From positions 1 through 64,000 of the forward strand of contig CAIOTH010000106.1 in the NCBI GenBank assembly GCA_903861145.1: a stretch of 64,000 nucleotides of DNA, given 5' to 3'. This document shows, piece by piece, positions 18,920 to 26,993 of this stretch (the stretch's first letter is position 1; the number at the start of each line of letters is the position of its first letter). The notes under the pieces were generated by a model, which saw only the letters and a list, made by a program, of their open reading frames with translations, did no database searches and was not told where the DNA came from. Made by a program: the position numbers and the translations under genes. The DNA comes from an uncultured Bacteroidota bacterium. GTDB lineage: Bacteria > Bacteroidota > Bacteroidia > Chitinophagales > LD1.

Positions 18920-19045
18920 GCTTAGGCTTTTGTAGCATCTATTAATACCTGATTGGCTACTTTACAAATATATGATTAGGGGGGAGATTGTGGTAAGGGG
19001 TCGGCAAATAGGGCAAATGGCCGGCACCTTTCGGTCTTGTAATAC

Positions 19046-19069
19046 AGAGACGCAAAATATTGCGTCTCT
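19046..19069. repeat. Short perfect hairpin (agagacgcaa-aata-ttgcgtctct)
   Basis: 10-bp perfect inverted repeat in intergenic DNA. Confidence 0.7.
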
Positions 19070-19215
19070 ACAACAGCGTTTTTTTCCTTTTGGCTATGCA
19101 TGAAGCCTTTTCTTAACGGCAATAGCTGAGAGGCCGGGTTAAAATACAGGCTTGAGCAAAATTAAGCCAAGGCAGAAGGGGGCATTATGTTTAAGAAAAG
19201 CTTTATTTTTAATAC

Positions 19216-20865
19216 ATGAGAGTATTTGGCTTTGTTGTTTTTGTCTTCCTTTTCACAATGGGGCATTCTCAGGCCCCGCAAATTGAAAGATGGGATAAAC
19301 GATTCGGTGGCTCGTTAGCTGACGGAGTGATTAATATAATTCAAATTAAGCAAGGAGGTTATATCTTATTTGGTGAAGCTACATCTGATATTAGCGGAAA
19401 TAAGACCGAACCAAATTGGGATACTACATTGAGCACTGCGGATTATTGGATAGTAAAAATTGATGCTCATGGAAATCAGGAATGGGATAAAAGATTTGGA
19501 GGAACCTCGGTTGAGTTGTCTGGAATGGCGCGGCAAACCAAAGATGGTGGCTATATTTTAGGCGGCATTTCGGGATCCGGAATTGGTGGAGATAAAACAC
19601 AGGAGGGATGGGGCAGTTATGATTACTGGATTGTGAAAATAGATTCAGCAGGAAATAAGCAATGGGACAAGGATTACGGTGGACCAGGTGAAGATGATTT
19701 GTATGATTTGCAACAGACCCGCGACGGCGGTTATATTTTGGGTGGGTTTTCGTGGTCTGGAGCAGGAGGAAGCAAAACGCAAAGTAACTGGGACCACAGT
19801 GAGCAAACGGTGGATTTCTGGATTGTGAAAATAGATTCGGTTGGGAATAAGAAATGGGATAAACGTTACGGAGGTAACGCTGATGATTATTTTGCAAGAA
19901 TTATTCAGACCATGGATGGTGGCTATTTATTAGGTGGAAGTACAGAATCAGATAGCGGTGACAATGTTTCGATGCCAGCAAGAGGCAAAGAAGATGCATG
20001 GTTTATAAAAATAGACTCCATTGGAAATAAGCAATGGGATTTAAGGTTGGGCGGAACTGCTAACACTTATAGTGGTGGATACCCTACCATACAAACATCG
20101 GATAGTGGCTATATTTTGGCCTGCGGGTCAACATCAAATATTGGTGGCGATAAAACCGAAAACACATATGGCGATGCTGATTATTGGATAGTGAAAATTG
20201 ATGCAAACGGGCATAAACTTTGGGACAAGGATTTTGGAGGAGCACAAGGTGATGCCTTAACGTATTTAACCAAAACTTTAGACGGAGGATATTTGATGTC
20301 GGGCGAGTCTCATTCACCTGCGGGTGCAGATAAAACCGAAAATAACTTGGGAAGTCAACAAATATGGATGCTAAAAACGGATTCGCTTTGGCGCAAAGAG
20401 TGGGACAAAACCATTTTTACAACTGGCGGAAATGACGTGGGCTATGCTATACAATCCGACGATAATTGCTACGTCGCAATGGTATCAACATGGGCGGGTA
20501 CTGGAGGTTATAAAACTCAGCCCAATTGGGATAGTACTAATTTAAGTGGTGATTTTTGGGTAGCAAAATTTTGTTTTAATGGCTACCCTGAAGAGATTAA
20601 TGAAGTTAATAACAATATACGGATTAGCGTTTATCCAAATCCCTTCTGCAATGAGGTAGATATAAGCATAGCGAAGCAAGATTTGCACGCTGCATCTTTT
20701 AGTATTTACAACGTACAGGGCCAAGCCATTTACAAAAGAGAGGAGGATAACTTAAGCCCGAACTACACCAAAATGCTTGATTTAAGCTACCTGCCTAACG
20801 GGATTTATTTTGTTGAGGTGGTGGTTGATGGGGAGCGGGTGGTGAGGGAAGTGGTGAAGGAGTGA
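19216..20865 (+). CDS. T9SS type A protein with seven internal WDxxxGG / DGGYILGG repeats (propeller-like)
   Basis: Repeated WDKRFGG..DGGYILGG..YWIVKIDxxGNKxWDK units, then sorting domain ISVYPNPFCNEVDISI..LSYLPNGIYFVEVVVDGERVVREVVKE. Confidence 0.85.
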   Translation: MRVFGFVVFVFLFTMGHSQAPQIERWDKRFGGSLADGVINIIQIKQGGYILFGEATSDISGNKTEPNWDTTLSTADYWIVKIDAHGNQEWDKRFGGTSVELSGMARQTKDGGYILGGISGSGIGGDKTQEGWGSYDYWIVKIDSAGNKQWDKDYGGPGEDDLYDLQQTRDGGYILGGFSWSGAGGSKTQSNWDHSEQTVDFWIVKIDSVGNKKWDKRYGGNADDYFARIIQTMDGGYLLGGSTESDSGDNVSMPARGKEDAWFIKIDSIGNKQWDLRLGGTANTYSGGYPTIQTSDSGYILACGSTSNIGGDKTENTYGDADYWIVKIDANGHKLWDKDFGGAQGDALTYLTKTLDGGYLMSGESHSPAGADKTENNLGSQQIWMLKTDSLWRKEWDKTIFTTGGNDVGYAIQSDDNCYVAMVSTWAGTGGYKTQPNWDSTNLSGDFWVAKFCFNGYPEEINEVNNNIRISVYPNPFCNEVDISIAKQDLHAASFSIYNVQGQAIYKREEDNLSPNYTKMLDLSYLPNGIYFVEVVVDGERVVREVVKE

Positions 20866-21160
20866 GGAATGCAAACAGCCGAGCCCCTTACGTCCCCTTC
20901 CCGCACAAAGCTGCGGGATGAAACAAAAGGGGATACCAAGGCGGAAAGGCAAGTGCAAAGGGCTGACCACTTGGACCTGGGCCGACGCTCTCTAAGAAAA
21001 ATAGAAAGGGGAATTCAAAAGGCAAACAGCCGGACCCCTTCCGTCCCCTAAAGGGGATACCAGAGCCGAAAGGCAAATGCAAGCAGCCGACTCACCCCGG
21101 TCTTCGACCACCCCTCTCTATGAAAAATAGAGAGGGGAACAGCCAAATGCAAATGGCAGG
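20866..21160. repeat. Degenerate tandem palindromic repeat array (same family as 15431..15570, about 4 units)
   Basis: Recurring 'cagccg..ccccttccgtcccctaaaggggataccaaggcggaaaggcaaatgcaa' words; includes cccctctctatgaaaaatagagagggg hairpin. Confidence 0.7.
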
Positions 21161-21280
21161 TTCGGATTTATGGAATTGCTGAATTTAATTTTGCAATCCA
21201 CAGAAATTTACTCCATATTTGCGCTCCCTTTTGAAAAAAGAGGGATATTTTTTAACCCAAACCTTAAATTCATTTAAGAC

Positions 21281-21844
21281 ATGGCAGTAAAGTTAAGACT
21301 TCAGAGACATGGTAGAGGCAAACGTCCTTTTTACCACATTGTAGCAGCAGACAGCCGCGCACCACGCGACGGTAATTACATCGAAAGATTAGGCGATTAC
21401 AACCCGCTAACCAAACCCGCTTCTATCCATTTGGATGTAGATAAGGCAGTTAACTGGTTAATGAAGGGTGCCGAAGTTACCGATACGGTTAAGGCAATTT
21501 TTAAATACAAAGGTATTTTGTATAAAAAACACCTTATGCGTGGCGTGGCTAAAGGCTCATTTAGCGCAGAAGAAGCTGAAAAGCGTTACCAGGCTTTTGT
21601 TGAAGACCACAAGAACAAGGTACTTGACCACGAGAAGAAACATCACAAAGATAAAGGTGAGTTAAAAGCAAGATTGCTTGAGCAAGAGCAGAAAAAAGCT
21701 GCAGACCGCGAAACTAAACGTGCTGCTGCACTTGCAGCTGCTGAAGAAGCTAAGAAACCTGTTGTTGAAGAAACAGCAGTTGTTACTGAAACTCCGGCCA
21801 GCGAAGCACCTGCTGCTGAAGCAACAGAAACACCGGCAGAGTAG
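21281..21844 (+). CDS. rpsP: 30S ribosomal protein S16 with long charged/Ala-rich C-terminal tail
   Basis: MAVKLRLQRHGRGKRPFYHIVAADSRAPRDGNYIERLGDYNPLTKP; ~70-aa tail. Confidence 0.97.
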   Translation: MAVKLRLQRHGRGKRPFYHIVAADSRAPRDGNYIERLGDYNPLTKPASIHLDVDKAVNWLMKGAEVTDTVKAIFKYKGILYKKHLMRGVAKGSFSAEEAEKRYQAFVEDHKNKVLDHEKKHHKDKGELKARLLEQEQKKAADRETKRAAALAAAEEAKKPVVEETAVVTETPASEAPAAEATETPAE

Positions 21845-21872
21845 TCTTTTGACCTTATCTGTTGAAACCGAT

Positions 21873-22400
21873 ATGGCAAGCGAAAAATACATATCAGTTG
21901 GAAAACTTGGAAAGCCTCACGGATTAAGTGGGGCTTTTCGCTTTTTTTTAGACCGCGAATTGAAGAACAAAAACAAATTTCCAGGCCATTTTTTGATGAA
22001 CCTGAAGGGTAATTTTACCCCGTGGTTTATTAGTTCAATTGAGTGGATCGGCTTTAACGAAGGCTTTATTTTGTTTGAGGAAGTGGCCAGCCCGGAGAAG
22101 GGAAAGCTATACATCGGCACCGAAATTTGCCTGGGCGAAAAGGATATAAGTGCTTATTTCAAAAAGGATGCACAAAGCCTTGGTTATCTGAATGGTTATA
22201 TGGTGATAGATGAAGTAGAAGGTGAACTTGGAATTATACAGGAAGTGGTGGAAAATCCGGGGCAGGTTTTGCTATCGATTAGCAAAGACGGCCAGGAAAT
22301 AATGATACCTTTTGTGGAGGATTTTGTAGTTAGCCTTAATAAGAGAAAGAAGGAATTGGTTGTAAGTTTACCCGAGGGATTGGTGAGTAGCCAGATGTAA
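21873..22400 (+). CDS. rimM: Ribosome maturation factor RimM
   Basis: MASEKYISVGKLGKPHGLSGAFRFF..; conserved position between rpsP and trmD. ORF track start 21678 is upstream and overlaps rpsP. Confidence 0.92.
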   Translation: MASEKYISVGKLGKPHGLSGAFRFFLDRELKNKNKFPGHFLMNLKGNFTPWFISSIEWIGFNEGFILFEEVASPEKGKLYIGTEICLGEKDISAYFKKDAQSLGYLNGYMVIDEVEGELGIIQEVVENPGQVLLSISKDGQEIMIPFVEDFVVSLNKRKKELVVSLPEGLVSSQM

Positions 22401-22411
22401 TACATGAATGC

Positions 22412-22521
22412 ATTTTACCGCAAAGGGCGCTAAGACCGCAAAGGTGAAATACAAAAGGTAAAACCGGGTAAATAAGGAGTTTAAAACTTAGTGTTTCTTA
22501 GTGAACTTAGTGCCTTAGTGG
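22412..22521. repeat. ORF-less element with inverted ends built from ~9-bp 'cgcaaagNN/cgctaagNN' words
   Basis: Left ttttaccgcaaagggcgctaagaccgcaaagg; right (rc) aaattaaccactaaggcactaagttcactaagaaacactaag; similar to the ends of the 46.2-kb element. Confidence 0.65.
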
Positions 22522-22536
22522 TTAATTTTTAGAGTT

Positions 22537-23220
22537 ATGCATATTGACATAATAAGTGTAGTGCCCGATTTGCTGGTAAGCCCCTTTAGTCATTCGATGA
22601 TGAAAAGGGCTAAGGATAGGGGCTTGCTTAATGTGAATGTTGTTAACATGCGCGACTTTTCAACCCAAAAGCAGAAGCAGGTTGATGACTACCAGTATGG
22701 CGGAGGGGCGGGTATTGTTATGATGTGCGAGCCCATTGCCAACTGCATTGAGCACCTAAAGAAAGAAAGAACCTACGACGATATTATATATATGACCCCT
22801 GATGGCGAGCGTTTGAACCAAAAAACGATGAACTCGCTTTCGCTAAAAAAGAACCTGATTATCCTTTGCGGCCACTATAAGGGAATTGATGAACGGATTA
22901 GGGAACTGTATATTACTAAGGAGATTTCGATAGGCGATTATGTATTGAGTGGGGGAGAACTGGCGGCGGCTGTGTTAGTAGATGGCATAGGCCGGTTGTT
23001 GCCCGGCGTGTTAAATGACGAGACCTCGGCCCTGTTTGATTCTTTCCAGGATAACCTGCTATCGCACCCCGTTTATACCCGGCCCGAGGTTTTTATGGGT
23101 TTAAAGGTGCCTGATGTTTTACTATCGGGCCACGAAAAAAACGTAAGAGACTGGAGGCACGAAAAAGCCGTTGAGCGCACCAAAGCCCGCCGGCCCGATT
23201 TGTTAGGAGAGGAGGAGTAG
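22537..23220 (+). CDS. trmD: tRNA (guanine37-N1)-methyltransferase
   Basis: MHIDIISVVPDLLVSPFSHSMMKRAKDRGL..YQYGGGAGIVMMCEPI..LCGHYKGIDERI..SIGDYVLSGGELAA. Confidence 0.97.
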   Translation: MHIDIISVVPDLLVSPFSHSMMKRAKDRGLLNVNVVNMRDFSTQKQKQVDDYQYGGGAGIVMMCEPIANCIEHLKKERTYDDIIYMTPDGERLNQKTMNSLSLKKNLIILCGHYKGIDERIRELYITKEISIGDYVLSGGELAAAVLVDGIGRLLPGVLNDETSALFDSFQDNLLSHPVYTRPEVFMGLKVPDVLLSGHEKNVRDWRHEKAVERTKARRPDLLGEEE

Positions 23221-23304
23221 AAGAAAACCGCGTATATTGTTTTCAGTTTCGGTTTTTTATTATAATTTTGCGCACCTTGTTGAAGAATTTAAAGCTAAAA
23301 TAAC

Positions 23305-23679
23305 ATGAACCCAAAAGTAAGAGCAGTTGAAACTGCACTATTTGCAGCCAGCAAACACCCATCATTCGGCCCCGGCGATAACGTAACAGTATCGTATAAA
23401 ATTACCGAAGGCAATAAAGAGCGTATCCAGGAATTTAGAGGAGACGTTATACAGGTAAGAGGCGATGGCTCTTCCAAAATGTTTACTGTTCGTAAAATAT
23501 CGAACGGCATTGGTGTAGAAAGAGTATTTCCTCTTTACTCTCCTTATGTTGATGGTATTGCAGTTAATAAAGTAGGCCGCGTTCGTCGTGCTAAATTGTT
23601 CTATCAGCGTAAAAGAAGCGGAAAGGCTTCGCGTATTGCTGAAAAGAGACAAGCTGAAGAAGTTACAGCAGCAGAATAA
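23305..23679 (+). CDS. rplS: 50S ribosomal protein L19
   Basis: PGDNVTVSYKITEGNKERIQEFRGDVIQVRGDGSSKMFTVRKISNGIGVERVFPLYSP. Confidence 0.97.
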   Translation: MNPKVRAVETALFAASKHPSFGPGDNVTVSYKITEGNKERIQEFRGDVIQVRGDGSSKMFTVRKISNGIGVERVFPLYSPYVDGIAVNKVGRVRRAKLFYQRKRSGKASRIAEKRQAEEVTAAE

Positions 23680-23700
23680 GTTAATCTGCTTATCATATTC

Positions 23701-23732
23701 AAAACCCTGCCCAACGGCGGGGTTTTGTTTTT
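23701..23732 (+). terminator. Terminator of rpsP-rimM-trmD-rplS operon
   Basis: aaaaccctgcc-caac-ggcggggtttt followed by T-rich tgtttttt. Confidence 0.75.
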
Positions 23733-23770
23733 TGTGCCCGAGCAAGTGGGGGGCTTCAATTATTTATCCA

Positions 23771-23855
23771 AAGGGGTGGGTCTCACTTTGACCCTATTTT
23801 AGGCTTAAAGTATTGATAGTTAACTATTTAGTTATGTTAAAGTGATACCCCCCTT
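23771..23855. repeat. REP/BIME-like element, head-to-head form (site 1)
   Basis: aaggggtgggtctcactttgaccc...tattgatagttaactatttagttatgttaaagtgatacccccctt; outer arms inverted. Confidence 0.65.
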
Positions 23856-23866
23856 GCGTTAAATCG

Positions 23867-23965
23867 CCAACAGCCAACTCACCCATCTGCCTGTCGGCAT
23901 CTTCCCTCTCTATCAAAAAACCAAGCTGCGCAAGGTAATTTGATAGAGAGGGAAGAACCAGTTTG
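23867..23965. repeat. Intergenic hairpin repeat (copy 1 of pair)
   Basis: ctgcctgtcggcatcttccctctctatcaaa...tttgatagagagggaag; perfect 17-bp inverted repeat at 23901-23917/23939-23955. Confidence 0.75.
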
Positions 23966-24000
23966 CTGGTTGCGGCCGGTAACGTTTTGTAAGCGGCTTC

Positions 24001-24525
24001 TTAAAAGTGTATGTTCTTTCTATATCGCACCATAGCCCTGAAGGCAAAGGCCAGCACCGCAATTAGTAGTAGTTCCCAAATACAGGCCCAAGGGTTGTTT
24101 CGGTTATCGGGCAGCATATCCATGTAGTTAAATGGTGGTATTTGAACGAGGATGTAGTTGAGTGAAAAGTGAATCCAGGGCATTTGGTAAAATGGTATGT
24201 CGAAATGGAAGACGTGTTGGATGCCTAATACCAGCCAGTCAAATTCAGGTATTAGCGAGAAGATGATACCCCACTTGTAATCGCGCCAAAAGATATAAAG
24301 CAATACAATTGAACCCAGCCACATGGCAAGGTGGTAAATCAACCAAAACGGGTCGTTAAACTGTGGCTCGGGTTGACGGTAAACCGATAAGGCCAGTTGA
24401 TCGAAAAAGGCATGCGCAAACATGCAGCATATAAAGGTTAGCAACAGGCCAACCAGCTTGTAATTTCTCCACTTAAATAAGCGGTTGATAATAACGCCCG
24501 CAAGTATGTGCGTAGGTGCCTGCAT
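24001..24525 (-). CDS. Multi-pass membrane hypothetical protein
   Basis: MQAPTHILAGVIINRLFKW..LTFICCMFAHAFFDQLAL..; several hydrophobic segments, conserved His residues. Confidence 0.6.
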   Translation of the reverse strand: MQAPTHILAGVIINRLFKWRNYKLVGLLLTFICCMFAHAFFDQLALSVYRQPEPQFNDPFWLIYHLAMWLGSIVLLYIFWRDYKWGIIFSLIPEFDWLVLGIQHVFHFDIPFYQMPWIHFSLNYILVQIPPFNYMDMLPDNRNNPWACIWELLLIAVLAFAFRAMVRYRKNIHF

Positions 24526-24660
24526 AACGGCTGCGAATATATAAGAAGTATATGCACCGTTTTGCTTTGGGGATTTTGTGTTTATAAATTTCGGTTAGGA
24601 CCTATAAAAGCTATCCGGAGGATGTGGAGTAGTTATCCCTCGCTGATTTTTGCCTCACTC

Positions 24661-24733
24661 CTCTGCCTATCGGCATCTCCTCTCTCCATCAGAAACAAAG
24701 CTTTGCATTGTAACTGATAGAGAAAGGAGAACG
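24661..24733. repeat. Intergenic hairpin repeat (copy 2 of pair)
   Basis: ctgcctatcggcatctcctctctccatcag...ctgatagagaaaggag; aligns along its length with 23867..23965 in the same orientation. Confidence 0.7.
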
Positions 24734-24794
24734 TTATTGCTAAATTTGAATAGAGGTTAGAGGTAAAGTTCTATCACAATAATCTTCCAAGGCC

Positions 24795-25211
24795 TTATAA
24801 AAGGTCTTTGGCATTAAACCGGCGTCCTTCCTTTTTTTGAGAGTGTTGTTTCTTTTTTTGAAGGATGTTTTCCTTTACTGCTTTGGGCACTTTGGTGGGT
24901 ATGCGGCGCTTTTCTTTTTTGAGGGCTTTTTCGAGGAGCGTATAAAACTTGTCAATCACCTTCTCTTTATTGGTAGCCTGAGAGCGGCTTTCGCTGCTGT
25001 TAATCCGCAGCTCGCCCTTATCATTTATAAAGCCCTCCAGCTTTTTTATGGCCCTTGCCTTTTCGGTTTCGGTGAGCAAATCGGTACCCTGTATATCAAA
25101 TATCAATTCAACTTTGGTTTCGGTGGTATTAACGTGCTGTCCACCGGCACCACTGCTTTTGCTGGTTTTAAATTTAAATGCCGGTTCAAAATTTCTATCC
25201 CGTAATTTCAT
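24795..25211 (-). CDS. arfB: Alternative ribosome-rescue factor / peptidyl-tRNA hydrolase ArfB
   Basis: GGQ motif SSGAGGQHVNTTETKVEL and basic C-terminal tail KKKQHSQKKEGRRFNAKDLL. Confidence 0.88.
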   Translation of the reverse strand: MKLRDRNFEPAFKFKTSKSSGAGGQHVNTTETKVELIFDIQGTDLLTETEKARAIKKLEGFINDKGELRINSSESRSQATNKEKVIDKFYTLLEKALKKEKRRIPTKVPKAVKENILQKKKQHSQKKEGRRFNAKDLL

Positions 25212-25313
25212 ACTGCAAAAATGAACAACTATTTCCATAACTTAAATGAGGTTAATAAATTGATAGGCTCGTAAAATATCCATTCATTCGTTTTTTAATA
25301 GTTGCCTCCAAGT

Positions 25314-26492
25314 ATGAAATACCTCACCCGCACCATTTGGATACTATCACTGGTAAGCCTTTTTAATGATGTTTCGAGCGAAATGTTATACCCGGTAATG
25401 CCGTTGTTTTTGCAAAGCATAGGGTTTACTTCGGTGCTTATAGGTTTACTAGAAGGCCTTGCCGAAGCTACTGCCGGACTTAGTAAAGGCTACTTCGGCC
25501 GTTTGAGCGATTCGGCGGGTAAGCGGTTGCCCTTTGTGCAACTGGGCTATTTTTTAAGTGCCATTTCAAAACCAATGATGGCGGCGTTTACCTTCCCGTT
25601 TTGGATTTTTACTGCCCGCACGGCCGACCGTTTAGGCAAAGGCATTCGCACCGGTGCCCGCGATGCTATTCTTTCGGATGATACTACACCTGAGAATAAA
25701 GGCAAGGTATTTGGCTTCAGGCAGGGTATGGATTCGGCGGGTGCAGCCATTGGCCCGGCGCTGGCATTGCTGTTTTTGTGGTATAAGCCGGGGCAGTACC
25801 GGTTAATGTTTGTGCTTGCTTTTTTACCTGCTATACTGGGTGGCATACTTACCTTGTTTATAAACGAGAAGAAAATTGAGCATGCGCCAAAAACATCCTT
25901 CAAACTAAGCCAGATATTTGATTACCTGCCGGCCTCGCCTGCACCTTATAAAAAGCTGATTATTGCCTTGTTGCTATTTGCGTTGTTCAATAGCTCGGAC
26001 CTGTTTTTGCTAATGAAAATTAAGGCTAGCGGATTAAACGACCAGGAAGTGATAGGTTGCTATATTCTGTACAATCTTGTATTTGCGTTACTCTCTTTCC
26101 CCATAGGTATTATTGCCGACAAACTGGGGTTAAAAAATACTATGATTTTCGGTTTGGTTATTTTTGCCACGGTGTATGCCGGTTTCGGGTTTAATACTTC
26201 GTTGCAGGGCTTTATCTTTTTGTTTGTGGCCTATGGTATTTATGCAGCCAGTAGCGACGGACTGGCAAAAGCACTTATAAGTAACCTGGTGCCTAAAAAC
26301 GAAACCGCTTCGGCTATTGGCACATATACAGGATTAAGTTCTATAGCACTATTAGTAGCCAGCACAGTTGCAGGGTTGTTATGGAAATACGTTTCGCCGG
26401 CATCTGTATTTTTGGTAAGTGCGGCAGGAACCGGGGTTGTGGCCATTTATTTTGCCTTCCTGAAGATAGATACCACGCCGGCTGCGAAATAG
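25314..26492 (+). CDS. MFS transporter
   Basis: 12-TM type hydrophobicity; SLVSLFNDVSSEMLYPVMPLFLQSIGFTSVLIGLLEGLAEATAGLSKGYFGRLSDSAGKRLPFVQLGY. Confidence 0.9.
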   Translation: MKYLTRTIWILSLVSLFNDVSSEMLYPVMPLFLQSIGFTSVLIGLLEGLAEATAGLSKGYFGRLSDSAGKRLPFVQLGYFLSAISKPMMAAFTFPFWIFTARTADRLGKGIRTGARDAILSDDTTPENKGKVFGFRQGMDSAGAAIGPALALLFLWYKPGQYRLMFVLAFLPAILGGILTLFINEKKIEHAPKTSFKLSQIFDYLPASPAPYKKLIIALLLFALFNSSDLFLLMKIKASGLNDQEVIGCYILYNLVFALLSFPIGIIADKLGLKNTMIFGLVIFATVYAGFGFNTSLQGFIFLFVAYGIYAASSDGLAKALISNLVPKNETASAIGTYTGLSSIALLVASTVAGLLWKYVSPASVFLVSAAGTGVVAIYFAFLKIDTTPAAK

Positions 26493-26581
26493 ACCGGTAG
26501 TTTGCCCTTTAAACCGGGGGTATAATTAACTCAACCTATTGGCTTAAATTTCTGTATTTTCAACCTGTTAATGGAAATGGA

Positions 26582-26872
26582 ATGAGAGCGAAGAATGATG
26601 TTACAATTGGCCAGGCGTTAGATATGATGGTTGATAATTTGAAGTTGCGCAGTAAGCTAAACGAAAGCCGCATCCGCGAGGGCTGGGTTGAGGTGATGGG
26701 AAAGCCAATTGCTAAATACACATCTTCGGTATCGTTGCGCGATGGTAAGTTATATATCAAGATAGATTCGGCTGCTTTGAAGCAAGAGTTGAATTACTCT
26801 CGTGGTAAAATCATGGAACTGTTTAATAAAGAGCTTGGCCCTAACGTGGTTAAAGACGTAGTTATTTTTTAA
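26582..26872 (+). CDS. DUF721 (DciA-like) domain-containing protein
   Basis: IREGWVEVMGKPIAKYTSSVSLRDGKLYIKIDSAALKQELNYSRGKIMELFNKELG. Confidence 0.85.
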   Translation: MRAKNDVTIGQALDMMVDNLKLRSKLNESRIREGWVEVMGKPIAKYTSSVSLRDGKLYIKIDSAALKQELNYSRGKIMELFNKELGPNVVKDVVIF

Positions 26873-26993
26873 TGCCCCACCATATACCGAAGAGTTATTT
26901 TTTAAATTGTGCCGTTACAGAATGGCACCAAACCGGGGAGAGGCGCTACCCAACAACTTTTTACCGGTTGCAACGTAAAGCAATAACTGCGCT

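Noticed and set aside
15431-21160. CRISPR array
   Set aside because: The direct repeats are palindromic, units are degenerate, spacers are not uniform, and no cas genes are present.
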